From Thermoleophilales bacterium (GTDB lineage Bacteria; Actinomycetota; Thermoleophilia; Solirubrobacterales; 70-9): a stretch of 64,000 bases of DNA. Shown one piece after another: positions 48,841-57,088 of this stretch (position 1 is the first letter of the stretch; each line of letters begins with the position of its first letter). A program made the translations under genes and the position numbers. The notes beneath the pieces were generated by a model. The model saw only the letters and a list, made by a program, of their open reading frames with translations, had not been told where the DNA came from and made no database searches. The DNA lies in contig JACJWZ010000001.1 in the NCBI GenBank assembly GCA_020636895.1, positions 124,001 to 188,000 on the forward strand. The letters run 5' to 3'.

Positions 48841-49782
48841 CTACTCCCGCGGCTCCGGGAATCGCAGCAGCATCTCCGCCAGCAGCTCCGGGACCTCGAC
48901 CTGGGGGCAGTGGCCGCAGGCGGGGATGATCTCGATGTCGGAGTAGTCGACGATCCGCAGGACCCGCTCGGCGCCGTCGGTGTAGACCATCCGGTCGTGC
49001 TCGCCCCAGACGAGCAGCAGCGGGCAGTCGATGCGCCCCAGCTCGAAGGGGTCCTCGAGCTCGGGGAGGAGGCGGCGGCCGATGTCGAGCACGCCCATGC
49101 TGCGCTCGATCGTGCCGATATGGGCGACGAAGGAGTCGACGATTCCGGGATCGGCGCCGGCGCGGTCGTGGAAGGCGAGCTCGCGGTAAACGCGGGCGAC
49201 GATCTGGCGGACGACTCCCTCCGGCACGGGGAAAGGTGAGTAGCGGAGCATCCGCACGAGCTGGGTGCTCTCGATGATCGAGAACCACCTGGCCATGTGC
49301 AGCCCCGCGGGGGCGATCGGCACGATGCCGCCGACCGGCAGGTCGGCTCGTTGCGCCGCCCGCAGCGAGAGCGCGCCGCCGAGCGAGTTGCCGACGATGA
49401 TCACGTCCTCACCGCCGGCGCCCTCGCTCGCGTGGGCTACCGCGTCGGTCACCAGCGCGTCCCACTGGGGCAGCATGTCGCCCGCTTCGAGCGGCGACGC
49501 TGTCCCGAAGCCGGTCAGGTCGACGGCCATCGCCCCTCGTCCCGTCGCCGCCAGCTCGCTCAGCAGCGGACGCCAGGTGTCGGCGCTGTCGGCGTAGCCG
49601 TGCAGGAGGAGCAGCGGTGGCCCCTCACCCTCGAGCTCGAGGACGCGGGTCTCGGTGCCTCCGAGCTCGAGGCGGCGCTCGTCGGCGCGTAGGGTTCGTG
49701 ACTGGCGGGTAGGTGACAAGACGAAAGAACGTTCTAGCGGTCCCGCCTGACGGCGCGACCTCCCCAAGCTCATGAAACCCAT
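48841..49782 (-). CDS. Alpha/beta hydrolase
   Basis: About 313 residues. 'LLLLHGYADSADTWRPLL' is the oxyanion strand-loop, 'VGNSLGGALSL' the nucleophile elbow (Ser), 'VWGEHDRM' the acid and 'IPACGHCPQVEVPELLAEML' the His. A cap region lies between. The family includes esterases, lipases and C-C hydrolases; the substrate is unknown. The start is uncertain: ATG 49782 leaves only 15 bp to the divergent ferritin gene and gives 40 unconserved residues. ATG 49773 and TTG 49719 are alternatives, and family similarity begins near residue 35. Confidence 0.85.
   Translation of the reverse strand: MGFMSLGRSRRQAGPLERSFVLSPTRQSRTLRADERRLELGGTETRVLELEGEGPPLLLLHGYADSADTWRPLLSELAATGRGAMAVDLTGFGTASPLEAGDMLPQWDALVTDAVAHASEGAGGEDVIIVGNSLGGALSLRAAQRADLPVGGIVPIAPAGLHMARWFSIIESTQLVRMLRYSPFPVPEGVVRQIVARVYRELAFHDRAGADPGIVDSFVAHIGTIERSMGVLDIGRRLLPELEDPFELGRIDCPLLLVWGEHDRMVYTDGAERVLRIVDYSDIEIIPACGHCPQVEVPELLAEMLLRFPEPRE
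49726..49735. promoter_or_regulatory. Palindrome AGAACGTTCT upstream of the ferritin-like gene
   Basis: A 10-bp perfect palindrome 62 bp upstream of the ferritin-like start and inside the 5' part of the hydrolase frame. The half-site GAAC resembles, but is too short for, an actinobacterial LexA site. It might be an operator of the divergent pair. Confidence 0.3.
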
Positions 49783-49797
49783 GGAAGGACAACGCTG

Positions 49798-50307
49798 ATG
49801 TCAGGTGATCGCGGCTCGAAGGACATCCTCGCCGATGAGAACAAGGCCGACCGGGAGAAGCTGGTCGAGATGCTCACCAAGGCCTACTGGATGGAGATCG
49901 AGACGGTGATGAGCTACGTCACCAACTCGGTCAACCCCGACGGCGTCCGCGCCTCCGAGATCAAGGCGTCGCTGGCCGCCGACATCACCGAGGAGCTCGG
50001 GCACGCCCAGCAGTTCGCGGCGCGGATCAAGGAGCTGTACGGGGTCGTCCCCGGCTCGAAGGAGTTCGTCGCCGAGCAGGACTACCTGCAGCCCCCCGAG
50101 CACCAGACCGACATCCCGTCCGTCATCAAGGGCGTGATCGAGGCTGAGTCCGGGGCGATCGCCTACTACAACGACATCATCGACTTCGCCGGCGACGTCG
50201 ACCCCGTCACCGAGGACATGGTCATCGCGATCCTCCGTGATGAGCAGGGTCACATGCGCGAGTTCGAGGGGTTCCTGCGCGAGTACGAGGCGGAGGGCAA
50301 GGCCTGA
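49798..50307 (+). CDS. Ferritin-like/bacterioferritin-type di-iron protein
   Basis: 169 residues, one four-helix bundle. The di-iron ligands are visible as 'YWMEIETVMSYV' (Glu), 'EELGHAQQF' (ExxH), 'IEAESGAIAYY' (Glu) and 'RDEQGHMREF' (ExxH). It resembles the actinobacterial bacterioferritin-like family more than Dps. It could store iron or act as a ferroxidase. AAGGA stands 9 nt before the ATG. A strong hairpin follows at 50329-50382. Confidence 0.85.
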   Translation: MSGDRGSKDILADENKADREKLVEMLTKAYWMEIETVMSYVTNSVNPDGVRASEIKASLAADITEELGHAQQFAARIKELYGVVPGSKEFVAEQDYLQPPEHQTDIPSVIKGVIEAESGAIAYYNDIIDFAGDVDPVTEDMVIAILRDEQGHMREFEGFLREYEAEGKA

Positions 50308-50328
50308 CGGCCTGCGGGACGCCTGACC

Positions 50329-50382
50329 GGCGTCCTCGTCGCCTCGCGGCCCTCGAGGCCGCGACGGCTCCCGCTTCCTTGG
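50329..50382 (+). repeat. 3'-end repeat with hairpin, copy A
   Basis: Starts GGCGTCCTCGTCGCCTCGC and ends CTTCCTT; includes the stem CGCGGCC-CTCGA-GGCCGCG. Related to the elements at 50736, 50826 and 56963. Likely terminator of the ferritin-like gene. Confidence 0.55.
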
Positions 50383-50466
50383 TCAGCCGCCCCGCAGGCT
50401 CTTCAGGGATCCGCACGCGTCTCTTGTGTGAGATTGCAAACATTCGTCCAAGAACCCGCTGTTTGC

Positions 50467-50497
50467 TTGCAAAGCTCGCGTGAGCATCCGCTAATGT
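50467..50497 (+). promoter_or_regulatory. Promoter of the 67-residue protein
   Basis: TTGCAA (50467-50472) and TAATGT (50492-50497) are spaced 19 bp. The -10 is 8 nt before the ATG at 50506, a leaderless arrangement. TTTGC-TT-GCAAA overlaps the -35 and could be an operator. Confidence 0.5.
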
Positions 50498-50505
50498 AAG
50501 CGCGG

Positions 50506-50709
50506 ATGGAACACGGATCGACAAACAGCGCGGTCATCACCCCCGAGCGCCCGTTCGAGCTCGAGCTCGCCGACGGCACCAAGCTCGTACCTGAGGCCGA
50601 GGCGCGCCCCACGCGTTGCGAGGGTGACGCCAACCACGCTTTCACGCTGGCCGACGTGCAGCGGGTCGGCGGCGAGCCCTTCCAGGGCTACCGCCGGCTG
50701 GCCGGCTGA
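50506..50709 (+). CDS. Small protein of unknown function (67 aa)
   Basis: 67 residues, soluble and acidic, 'FELELADGTKLVPEAEARP' in the middle and one Cys. It has a clear promoter and leaderless start, so I treat it as a real gene, but the family is not recognised. Its neighbours are a ferritin-like gene upstream and a pair of intergenic repeats downstream. Confidence 0.6.
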   Translation: MEHGSTNSAVITPERPFELELADGTKLVPEAEARPTRCEGDANHAFTLADVQRVGGEPFQGYRRLAG

Positions 50710-50726
50710 CCCGGCTGTCTGGGCGA

Positions 50727-50865
50727 CGCCAGCTCGGCGTCATCGGGGGGCTCATGGCCTCGCGGCCACCGCGCCCCCCTCTTCCTTGATCTGGCGCCGC
50801 CCAGCTCAGCCGGACCCGCCAGCTCGGCGTCATCGGGGGGCTCATGGCCTCGCGGCCACCGCGCC
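50727..50865. repeat. Two 49-bp direct repeats between convergent genes
   Basis: 50727-50775 and 50817-50865 are identical (CGCCAGCTCGGCGTCATCGG…GGCCACCGCGCC) and 41 bp apart. Each ends in TGGCCTCGCGGCCAC, a small hairpin. The unit is shared with 56963-57013 and, less closely, 50329-50382. Confidence 0.85.
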
Positions 50866-50874
50866 GACGGCCGG

Positions 50875-52119
50875 CTACTTCCGCCTGCCCTTCGGCTTGA
50901 TCACGCTGACCTTCCCCGTCGAGAGGTTGGCGACATAGATCCGCCCGTGGGAGTCCTCTCCGAAGCTCGAGATGCCGCTCTTCACGGGCAGGCCCGCGGA
51001 ACGGTCGCCGCTCGCGCGGCCCGGCCGCGGCACGAGGCTGCGGATCTGGCCCTTGCAGAAATCCGCGTACAGGTAGCGCCCGTACAGCGCCGGGATCTTG
51101 CGGTCGCGGGAGACGTAGCCGCCGGTGATCGCGCAGTTGCCGCCGGCGTGGGAGTACTCGAAGATCGGCTTCGTGGTGCCGCCGGGGTCGGGGCTCGGGT
51201 CCTCGTTGAGCGGGTGCGTCCCCTCGAAGGCGTCCCAGCCGAAGTTCGCGCCTCGGGCGGAGTCGAGCGTCTCGTAGTCGATCTCCTCGTAGCGATCCTG
51301 GCCGACGTCGCCGATCAGCAGCGATCCGTCGGCGCTGTCGAAGGAGAAGCGGAACGGGTTGCGGAGACCGTAGGCGTAGATCTCGGCGCGTCCGTCGCGG
51401 CCGACGAAGGGGTTGGAGCCGGGGACCGAGTAGGGCCGATCGCCGTTGCGGCGCGGGTCGATTCGCAGCAGCTTCCCGAGCAGGCTGCCGCGGTTCTGGG
51501 CGTTCTCGTCGGGGTCGTAGGCGGCGCCGCCGTCGCCGGTGCCGATGTAGAGGAGGCCGTCGGGCCCGAACTGCAGCTGCCCGCCGTTGTGGTTGGGGTA
51601 CTTGCTGTGCTCGATGGTCAGCACCGTGCGCCCGCTCTTGCGGTTGGCGCGGTCCTGGCGCCTGCCGGCGCGCTTGAACTCGCGGATGGCGATGTCGCCC
51701 CCGGGCTTGGTCAGGTAGATGTAGAAGCGGCCGCTCTTGCCGTAGTCGGGCGGGAACGCGACCGAGAGCAGCCCGCGCTCCCCTCCGGCCTCGACGTCCT
51801 TGTGGATGTCGAGGAACGTCCTCGGCTTGCCCTTCCCGCGGAGGGCGAGGATCCGCCCCTCCTGCTCGACGACGAAGATCCGGCCGCCCGCGCCCTTCGG
51901 GCCGGTCACGTAGACGGGCTGGGAGAAGTGGCCGATGTCGACGAGTCGGAAGCCGCCCTTGCCGTCCCCGGTGCGGAGCGAGCCGCCGTCACCGGCGCTT
52001 GCGCTCGGTGCGCCGCCCGCGCCCGGCTTCCCGCCCGCGCTCGGCACGAGCGCCAGCGCGCTCACGGCGAGCGCGCACACCGTTGCCGCCACAGCCCGCC
52101 TGCCCGCACGCCCACTCAT
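50875..52119 (-). CDS. PQQ-dependent sugar/aldose dehydrogenase-like protein, secreted
   Basis: 414 residues. Signal peptide 'VAATVCALAVSALALVPSAG' followed by a six-bladed beta-propeller of the soluble glucose/sorbosone dehydrogenase family. Typical residues: 'GGERGLLSVAFPPDY', 'YPNHNGGQLQFGPDGLLYIG' with the catalytic His, 'GDGGAAYDPDENAQN', 'YGLRNPFRFSFD', 'IGDVGQDRYEEID' and 'GGNCAITGGYV'. These bind PQQ and calcium and oxidise sugars outside the cell. It is 152 bp downstream of a paralogue on the same strand. TAACCT is 9 nt upstream of the ATG. Confidence 0.9.
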   Translation of the reverse strand: MSGRAGRRAVAATVCALAVSALALVPSAGGKPGAGGAPSASAGDGGSLRTGDGKGGFRLVDIGHFSQPVYVTGPKGAGGRIFVVEQEGRILALRGKGKPRTFLDIHKDVEAGGERGLLSVAFPPDYGKSGRFYIYLTKPGGDIAIREFKRAGRRQDRANRKSGRTVLTIEHSKYPNHNGGQLQFGPDGLLYIGTGDGGAAYDPDENAQNRGSLLGKLLRIDPRRNGDRPYSVPGSNPFVGRDGRAEIYAYGLRNPFRFSFDSADGSLLIGDVGQDRYEEIDYETLDSARGANFGWDAFEGTHPLNEDPSPDPGGTTKPIFEYSHAGGNCAITGGYVSRDRKIPALYGRYLYADFCKGQIRSLVPRPGRASGDRSAGLPVKSGISSFGEDSHGRIYVANLSTGKVSVIKPKGRRK

Positions 52120-52128
52120 CGGAGCCGG

Positions 52129-52134
52129 AGGTTA
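52129..52134 (-). promoter_or_regulatory. -10 box of the secreted dehydrogenase gene (52119)
   Basis: TAACCT on the minus strand, 9 nt before the ATG; leaderless arrangement. Confidence 0.5.
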
Positions 52135-52270
52135 GCCGGGAGCCGCCCCGTCCTCGCCGTTTCGGCCGCGGAGGAGCTCGGTGACCCGCACGTGTCACCG
52201 CGAAGCAGGGAAGAGCGCCGTTCCCCGGTGACACGTCGGCGCAGCCACGCGAGCAGCCCGCCCGATCGCC

Positions 52271-53566
52271 CTACTTCGGATCCAGCCGGTACACGGGCCC
52301 GTTGATCGAGACCGCGTAGACGTTGCCGGCGTTGTCGGTGCCGAACGAAGCGACGCCTTCGACCTTCGGGCCCAGTGCTACGTCATCGCTTGCCGTCGTC
52401 CCCGGCTTCGGCGTGAAGCTCCGCAGCTCGCCGCGGCAGAAGTCCCCCCACAGGTACCGGCCGGCGAGGGTCGGCAGGTCGGGATCGCGGACGACGACGC
52501 CGCCGGTGATCGAGCAGTTGCCGTCCTCATGGGTGGCGACCAACGCCGGCGCGATCGCGTCGGGGGCCTCCTGGTCCTCGTTGAAGCGGGCGTCCCCCTC
52601 GTAGGCCGACCAGCCGAAGTTCCCGCCTCGGGCCTGTGCGGGCGTGACGACGTCGACCTCCTCCTGCTCGTCCTGGCCGACGTCGCCGATCAGCAGGTCG
52701 TCGGTCTCGGGGTCGAAGGAGAAGCGCCACGGGTTGCGCAGGCCGAGCGAGTAGATCTCACCGCGCGCGTCGCCTTCGCCCGCGAACGGGTTGCTCTTCG
52801 GGACCGTGTAGGGGAAGTCGCCGTCGGGCTCGGGGTCGATCCGGAGGATCTTGCCCAGCAGCGTCGTCTCGTCGAGCCCGTTGCGGTCGGGATCGCCCGC
52901 CGAGCCACCGTCGCCGAGGCCGATGTAGAGGAGGTCGTCGGGGCCGAAGAGGACGAGCCCGCCGTTGTGGTTCGGGTAGGGCTGATCGACCCGGAGAAGC
53001 TCGCGGGCGCTGCCGGGGTCGACCGTGTCCCCGTCCGCCTGGTACTCGACCACCCGGGTGTTCCCCTCGGGGTCGGTGTAGTCGACGTAGAGCTTGTGGT
53101 CGCGCTTCCAGTCCGGGCTGAAGGCGACCGAGAGCAGCCCCCGCTCGCCGCCGGAGGAGATCTCGTCGGAGATGTCGAGGAACGTCGAGGTCTCGCCGTC
53201 GGGGGAGACGCGCTCGATCGTCCCTCCCTGCTCGACCACGTAAACGTCGTTCTTCTCGCCGGGGGGCTGGGTCAGGTAGAGGGGCCTGTCGAAGCTGCCG
53301 ATCTCGGTCAGCTCGACGCCACCGCGGCCGGAGCCGACCTCGGCGGGTGGGTGCGCCGGCGCCTCGTCGGTGGACGTCGATGCCGTCGTCCCGGTCTCGG
53401 CGGTCGAGCTGCCGTTCCCGGAATCGTCGCCGCACGCGCCGAGCAGCAGCGCGGCGAGGATCAGCAGGAGGGATGCGGCGAGGCGCCGCGAGCCGGGGCT
53501 ACTTGGTGACGACTTCGCCGTTGCCGTTGACGGTCGCCTTCGGCGGCTTATCGGTGATCGTGACAA
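52271..53566 (-). CDS. PQQ-dependent sugar dehydrogenase-like lipoprotein (paralogue)
   Basis: 431 residues. Basic N-terminus, hydrophobic segment and lipobox 'LLLGAC' mark a lipoprotein. The same propeller as the next gene follows: 'GGERGLLSVAFSPDW', 'YPNHNGGLVLFGPDDLLYIG', 'GDGGSAGDP', 'LGLRNPWRFSFD' and 'GNCSITGGVV'. It probably oxidises a sugar or sugar acid at the cell surface with PQQ. The only usable start is TTG at 53566, inside the upstream lipoprotein gene (68-nt overlap, different frame), which implies coupled translation. Confidence 0.85.
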   Translation of the reverse strand: MSRSPISRRRRPSTATAKSSPSSPGSRRLAASLLLILAALLLGACGDDSGNGSSTAETGTTASTSTDEAPAHPPAEVGSGRGGVELTEIGSFDRPLYLTQPPGEKNDVYVVEQGGTIERVSPDGETSTFLDISDEISSGGERGLLSVAFSPDWKRDHKLYVDYTDPEGNTRVVEYQADGDTVDPGSARELLRVDQPYPNHNGGLVLFGPDDLLYIGLGDGGSAGDPDRNGLDETTLLGKILRIDPEPDGDFPYTVPKSNPFAGEGDARGEIYSLGLRNPWRFSFDPETDDLLIGDVGQDEQEEVDVVTPAQARGGNFGWSAYEGDARFNEDQEAPDAIAPALVATHEDGNCSITGGVVVRDPDLPTLAGRYLWGDFCRGELRSFTPKPGTTASDDVALGPKVEGVASFGTDNAGNVYAVSINGPVYRLDPK

Positions 53567-54161
53567 CGAACTCGCCCTTGACCTGCCCGCCGTCCTCGGT
53601 GACGGCCTTCGCGTTCCCGTCGAGACCCGCCTCGACGAGGTAGTGGAGAGTGTAGGTACCGGGCTGCACCGGGGTGACGCGCCAGACGATGTTCTCGGTC
53701 TCCCCGGGATCTAGCGAGTCGAAGCCCCAGGTGTTGGTCTGCGCGCGGAAGCCGGGGCCGAGGCCGGGGGGCGGGGGTGTCCCCTGCGGGCGGGGGAACT
53801 TGTTCTCGAGGATCCAGACGGGCCGGTTGGGGTTGGCGAGCGAGTCGTCGTCGAGGCGGATGGCGAAGGAGCCGTCGGCCCCGCCGTCGTTGGTCTCGAT
53901 CGTGAAAGCGAGCATCGGGATCGTCTCGTCGCCGGTGTTCTTGACGCCGAGCACGAGGTCGGAGGTCTGGGCCAGTCGCTGCTCGGTCGGGAACTTCGCC
54001 GTCGTCACCTCGACGGGGAAGTCACCCTCGGGCTCGTTCTCGTCCTGGCTGGCGGCGTCGTTACCGCAGGCCGCGAGGCCCAGAACGAAGCCTGGGAGGA
54101 GGAGGGCAGTGGCGAAAACGGCAAGCGCCCGCCTCCGTGCGCTTGTGAGTCTCTCCCCCAA
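53499..54161 (-). CDS. Lipoprotein with DUF11/CARDB-like beta-sandwich
   Basis: 220 residues. Signal and lipobox 'LGLAAC' give a membrane-anchored exported protein. The mature part ('LVLGVKNTGDETIPMLAFTI' and 'NIVWRVTPVQPGTYTLHYLV') looks like one Ig-like or CARDB-type beta-sandwich, commonly used for binding. Start is TTG 54161, with TATGTT 9 nt upstream. It is co-transcribed with the two dehydrogenase-like genes downstream, perhaps as a partner of them; that is inference. Confidence 0.75.
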   Translation of the reverse strand: MGERLTSARRRALAVFATALLLPGFVLGLAACGNDAASQDENEPEGDFPVEVTTAKFPTEQRLAQTSDLVLGVKNTGDETIPMLAFTIETNDGGADGSFAIRLDDDSLANPNRPVWILENKFPRPQGTPPPPGLGPGFRAQTNTWGFDSLDPGETENIVWRVTPVQPGTYTLHYLVEAGLDGNAKAVTEDGGQVKGEFVVTITDKPPKATVNGNGEVVTK

Positions 54162-54170
54162 GGCGGGCGC

Positions 54171-54176
54171 AACATA
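54171..54176 (-). promoter_or_regulatory. -10 box of the lipoprotein gene (54161)
   Basis: TATGTT on the minus strand, 9 nt before the TTG start. Confidence 0.4.
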
Positions 54177-54279
54177 CCACGGGGGGTGGCGACGGCCGGT
54201 GTGGGTGGCGACGTCCGCCGGGATGAACTAAGTTTCTGAGCGGAGGCGAGGGCCAGGGAGGTCGCCGTCTCCTGGAGAG

Positions 54280-55086
54280 ATGGTCAGATCCGCAGCTGAT
54301 AGGGCGTTCCTTCCCGCGAAGAACCTGTTCGAGCAGGTCGGGAACATGATGATCCTGACCGGGAAGACGATCGTCGCCACGGTCAAGCCGCCCTATCCCT
54401 ACGGCGGCGAGTTCATCTCCCAGTTCCTCTTCGCGCTGCAGCTCTGCTGGTTCCCGCTGCTGATCAGCACCGTCGCGTTCGGCTTCGGCGCCCCCGGCCT
54501 GCAGGCCGCCAACTTCCTGACCCTCTTCGGCGCGCTCGATCGCCTCGGCGGCTTTTTCATCCTCGCCTCGGTCCGCGAGTTCGCCCCGTTCGTGACCGCG
54601 GTCGTCGTCGCCGGCGTCGCCGGCACCGCGATCACCGCCGACCTCGGCGCCCGCAAGATCCGCGAGGAGCTGGACGCGCTGATGGTGCTCGGCGTCGATC
54701 CGATCAAGAACCTCGTCGTCCCCCGCTTCCTCAGCCTGATGCTGATCACCGGGCTGCTCAACATCTACGCGCTTCTCTTCGGCATCAGCGGCGGCCTGTT
54801 CGCCGAGCTCACCTACGGCCAGCCCCTCGGCGGCTTCTTCGCGACCCTCTTCAACAACGCCTCCGTCACCGACCTCTGGGGCTCGGTGCTGAAGACGACC
54901 CTGTTCGGCGCGATCGTGGCGATCGTCTGCTCGTACAAGGGGATGAACGCGTCCGGAGGCGCCCAGGGCGTCGGCACCGCCGTCAACGAGGCGGTCGTGA
55001 TCGCCTTCATGGGCGTGTTCGCGTTCAACTACGTCTTCACGCAGACGCTCCTCGCCACCCATCCCGAGATCTCGGCCATCAAGTGA
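54280..55086 (+). CDS. MlaE/YrbE-family ABC lipid transporter permease
   Basis: 268 residues with about six membrane helices. The family motif region 'FILASVREFAPFVTAVVVAG' with the following 'AITADLGARKIREELDALMV' coupling helix is intact, and 'GVDPIKNLVVPRFLSL' follows. MlaE permeases pair with MlaF ATPases to move phospholipids, sterols or related lipids across or into the envelope. GGAG precedes the ATG, and TAAGTT at 54229-54234 is a probable -10. The next gene overlaps by 4 nt. Confidence 0.92.
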   Translation: MVRSAADRAFLPAKNLFEQVGNMMILTGKTIVATVKPPYPYGGEFISQFLFALQLCWFPLLISTVAFGFGAPGLQAANFLTLFGALDRLGGFFILASVREFAPFVTAVVVAGVAGTAITADLGARKIREELDALMVLGVDPIKNLVVPRFLSLMLITGLLNIYALLFGISGGLFAELTYGQPLGGFFATLFNNASVTDLWGSVLKTTLFGAIVAIVCSYKGMNASGGAQGVGTAVNEAVVIAFMGVFAFNYVFTQTLLATHPEISAIK

Positions 55087-55877
55087 GCTGGTTGGCCGTA
55101 CCCAAGGACTGGCTCGCCTCGATGGGCGAGATCGTCCGGTTCTGCATCCGGGTCATGGGCCTCGTCTTCAGCGGCCGCGTCTTCCAGTTCTTCGGGGAGG
55201 CACTGCGGCAGGCCGGGATCCTGATCCTCGGCTCGACGATCGTCATCTGGGGCCTCGTCTTCATCCTCGGCCTGCAGTGCGGCATCGAGGGCGCCTACTT
55301 CACCCGCTCGGTCGGCGCCCCCGCCTACGCCGGCAACTTCGCCGCCTGGTGCGACCTGCGCGAGGTCATCCCCTACGCCTTCGGCTACATGATGTCCGCC
55401 AAGGTCGGCACCGGCATCGTCGCCGAGCTGGGCGCGATGCGGATCTCCGACGAGATCGACGCGCTCGAGGTGATGGGCATCCAGCCGGTCACCTTCCTCG
55501 CCGCGACGCGTCTGCTCGCCGCCTGGATGGTGCTCCCGTTCATGTACCTGGCCGCGATCGGCGTCGGCTTCATCGCCTCCTACATCGCCGTGGTCGAGCA
55601 GATCGGCGACACGTCGAGCGGCGGCTACCTCCTGATCTTCTGGATGTTCCAGAACCCGCCGGACCTCATATTCAGCGTCATCAAGGGGATGTCGATGGCG
55701 ACCGCCATCGTGCTCGTCGGCTGCTACTACGGCTACACCGCGGGGGGCGGCCCGGTCGGCGTGGGAACGGCGACGGCGAAGTCGATGGTTCTCAACATCG
55801 TTCTCGTCCACATCATCGGCATGATGGGAACACTGGTCTTCTGGGGAGCCAACCCGAGAGCACCGATAGGCGGCTAG
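55083..55877 (+). CDS. MlaE/YrbE-family ABC lipid transporter permease (second)
   Basis: 264 residues, second permease of the pair (YrbE-B-like). It has 'REVIPYAFGYMMSAKVGTGI' and the coupling segment 'MRISDEIDALEVMGIQPVTF', and ends in helices around 'IVLVGCYYGYTAGGGPVGVG'. Its N-terminus is longer and more hydrophobic than in the first permease. The GTG overlaps the previous stop (4 nt). Together they would form the heterodimeric membrane part, as in actinobacterial yrbEAB. Confidence 0.92.
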   Translation: MSWLAVPKDWLASMGEIVRFCIRVMGLVFSGRVFQFFGEALRQAGILILGSTIVIWGLVFILGLQCGIEGAYFTRSVGAPAYAGNFAAWCDLREVIPYAFGYMMSAKVGTGIVAELGAMRISDEIDALEVMGIQPVTFLAATRLLAAWMVLPFMYLAAIGVGFIASYIAVVEQIGDTSSGGYLLIFWMFQNPPDLIFSVIKGMSMATAIVLVGCYYGYTAGGGPVGVGTATAKSMVLNIVLVHIIGMMGTLVFWGANPRAPIGG

Positions 55878-55927
55878 GCGGCTGACGCCATCCGAGCAGC
55901 GGATTCATCGAAGAGGAGAAGGTAGAG

Positions 55928-56935
55928 ATGGCTGACGAGCAGAGCACAGATCCGTCGCAGGACGACACCGTGATCGAGGAGCGCTCGCAGGAGCCGCCGC
56001 CCCCTCCGCCTCCGCCGCCGCAGGTGCAGGCACAGGCCGGGGGCGACCAGAGCTCCCGGGACCCGGACTCCGCGGCGCCCGAGCTCGGCACCCTGAACAA
56101 GGACTACACGATCCCCGGCGTCGATCCCGACGACACCGATCCCTACCGCTGGCACACCGGTGAGAAGCGCGATCACGGCGGCGAGGACGCGATCGAGGTC
56201 ATCGACCTCGTCAAGCAGTTCGGCAAGACGCGAATCCAGAACGGCCTCAACCTCGGCCTCCCCGACAACGAGGTCTCGATGGTGCTCGGCCCGTCGGGAA
56301 CCGGCAAGAGCGTGCTCATCAAGCTGATCGTGGGGCTGCTCTACCCGGACGCGGGAGACATCCTCGTCCACGGTGAGTCGGTCCCGAGCATGACCGACGA
56401 CGAGCTCTTCGAGATGCGCAAGAAGTTCGGCCTGCTCTTCCAGGACGGCGCGCTGTTCGGGTCGATGAACATCTACGACAACACCGCCTTCCCGCTGCGG
56501 CAGCACACCGACAAGTCCGAGGACGAGATCAGCGAGATCGTCAATCGGCGCCTCCAGGAGGTCGGTCTCGCCGAGGCGCACTACAAGATGCCGAACGAGC
56601 TCTCGGGCGGGATGCGCAAGCGCGCCGGCTTCGCCCGGGCGCTGGTCCTCGACCCCGCGATCGTCTTCTTCGACGAGCCGGACTCCGGCCTCGATCCGGT
56701 CCGCACGGCGCTCCTGTGCGAGCTGATCCGCGAGGTCCACGAGGAGAACGGCGGCTGCTACATGGTGATCAGCCACGACCTCGGCACCGCCCGCCGGATC
56801 GCCGACTTCATCGCCGTGCTGTGGAAGGGCCGCATCGTCGAGTCGGGTCCGAGCGAGGAGCTCTTCAACTCCGACAACGACTTCGTGCGCCAGTTCCTCA
56901 ACGCCGAGGTAGACGGCCCCCTGGCCATGGATTAA
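55928..56935 (+). CDS. ABC transporter ATP-binding protein (MlaF/MceG type)
   Basis: 335 residues. A Pro/Gln-rich acidic N-terminal extension of about 80 residues precedes the ATPase: Walker A 'GPSGTGKSVLIKLI', Q-loop 'LLFQDGALFG', signature 'ELSGGMRKRAGFARAL' and Walker B 'IVFFDEPDSGLDP', with the switch His in 'VISHDL'. It energises the two MlaE permeases just upstream (51-bp gap). The long N-terminal extension is unusual for this family and may link to another partner. No MCE substrate-binding gene follows. Confidence 0.93.
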   Translation: MADEQSTDPSQDDTVIEERSQEPPPPPPPPPQVQAQAGGDQSSRDPDSAAPELGTLNKDYTIPGVDPDDTDPYRWHTGEKRDHGGEDAIEVIDLVKQFGKTRIQNGLNLGLPDNEVSMVLGPSGTGKSVLIKLIVGLLYPDAGDILVHGESVPSMTDDELFEMRKKFGLLFQDGALFGSMNIYDNTAFPLRQHTDKSEDEISEIVNRRLQEVGLAEAHYKMPNELSGGMRKRAGFARALVLDPAIVFFDEPDSGLDPVRTALLCELIREVHEENGGCYMVISHDLGTARRIADFIAVLWKGRIVESGPSEELFNSDNDFVRQFLNAEVDGPLAMD

Positions 56936-56962
56936 CGCCGGCGGGCCTGGAGTCGCGGGCCC

Positions 56963-57013
56963 GGCGTCATCGCCCGGCTTGTGGCCTCGCGGCCACGGCG
57001 CCGGACTCTTCCT
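56963..57013 (+). repeat. 3'-end repeat with hairpin, copy D
   Basis: GGCGTCATCG at the start, TGGCCTCGCGGCCAC in the middle and CTCTTCCT at the end match the unit at 50727-50789. It lies just downstream of the MlaF gene. Confidence 0.55.
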
Positions 57014-57074
57014 CGGCCCGACGGCCCTGACTCCGCCAGGGCGGCCGCCCGGCCCTGACGAGTTGCTTCGTCCC

Positions 57075-57080
57075 TAGTCT
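57075..57080 (+). promoter_or_regulatory. -10 box of the RND gene at 57089
   Basis: TAGTCT, 8 nt before the GTG; leaderless arrangement, so this gene has its own promoter despite following the MlaEF genes. Confidence 0.55.
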
Positions 57081-57088
57081 TTCCCCTC

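Noticed and set aside
48767..49288. Open minus-strand frame inside the hydrolase gene
   Set aside because: It is the alternative frame of the hydrolase and has an Arg/Pro-rich shadow composition.
49726..49735. AGAACGTTCT as an SOS (LexA) box
   Set aside because: Actinobacterial LexA sites have GAAC and GTTC separated by four bases; here they touch, so LexA binding is unlikely. Kept only as a generic palindrome.
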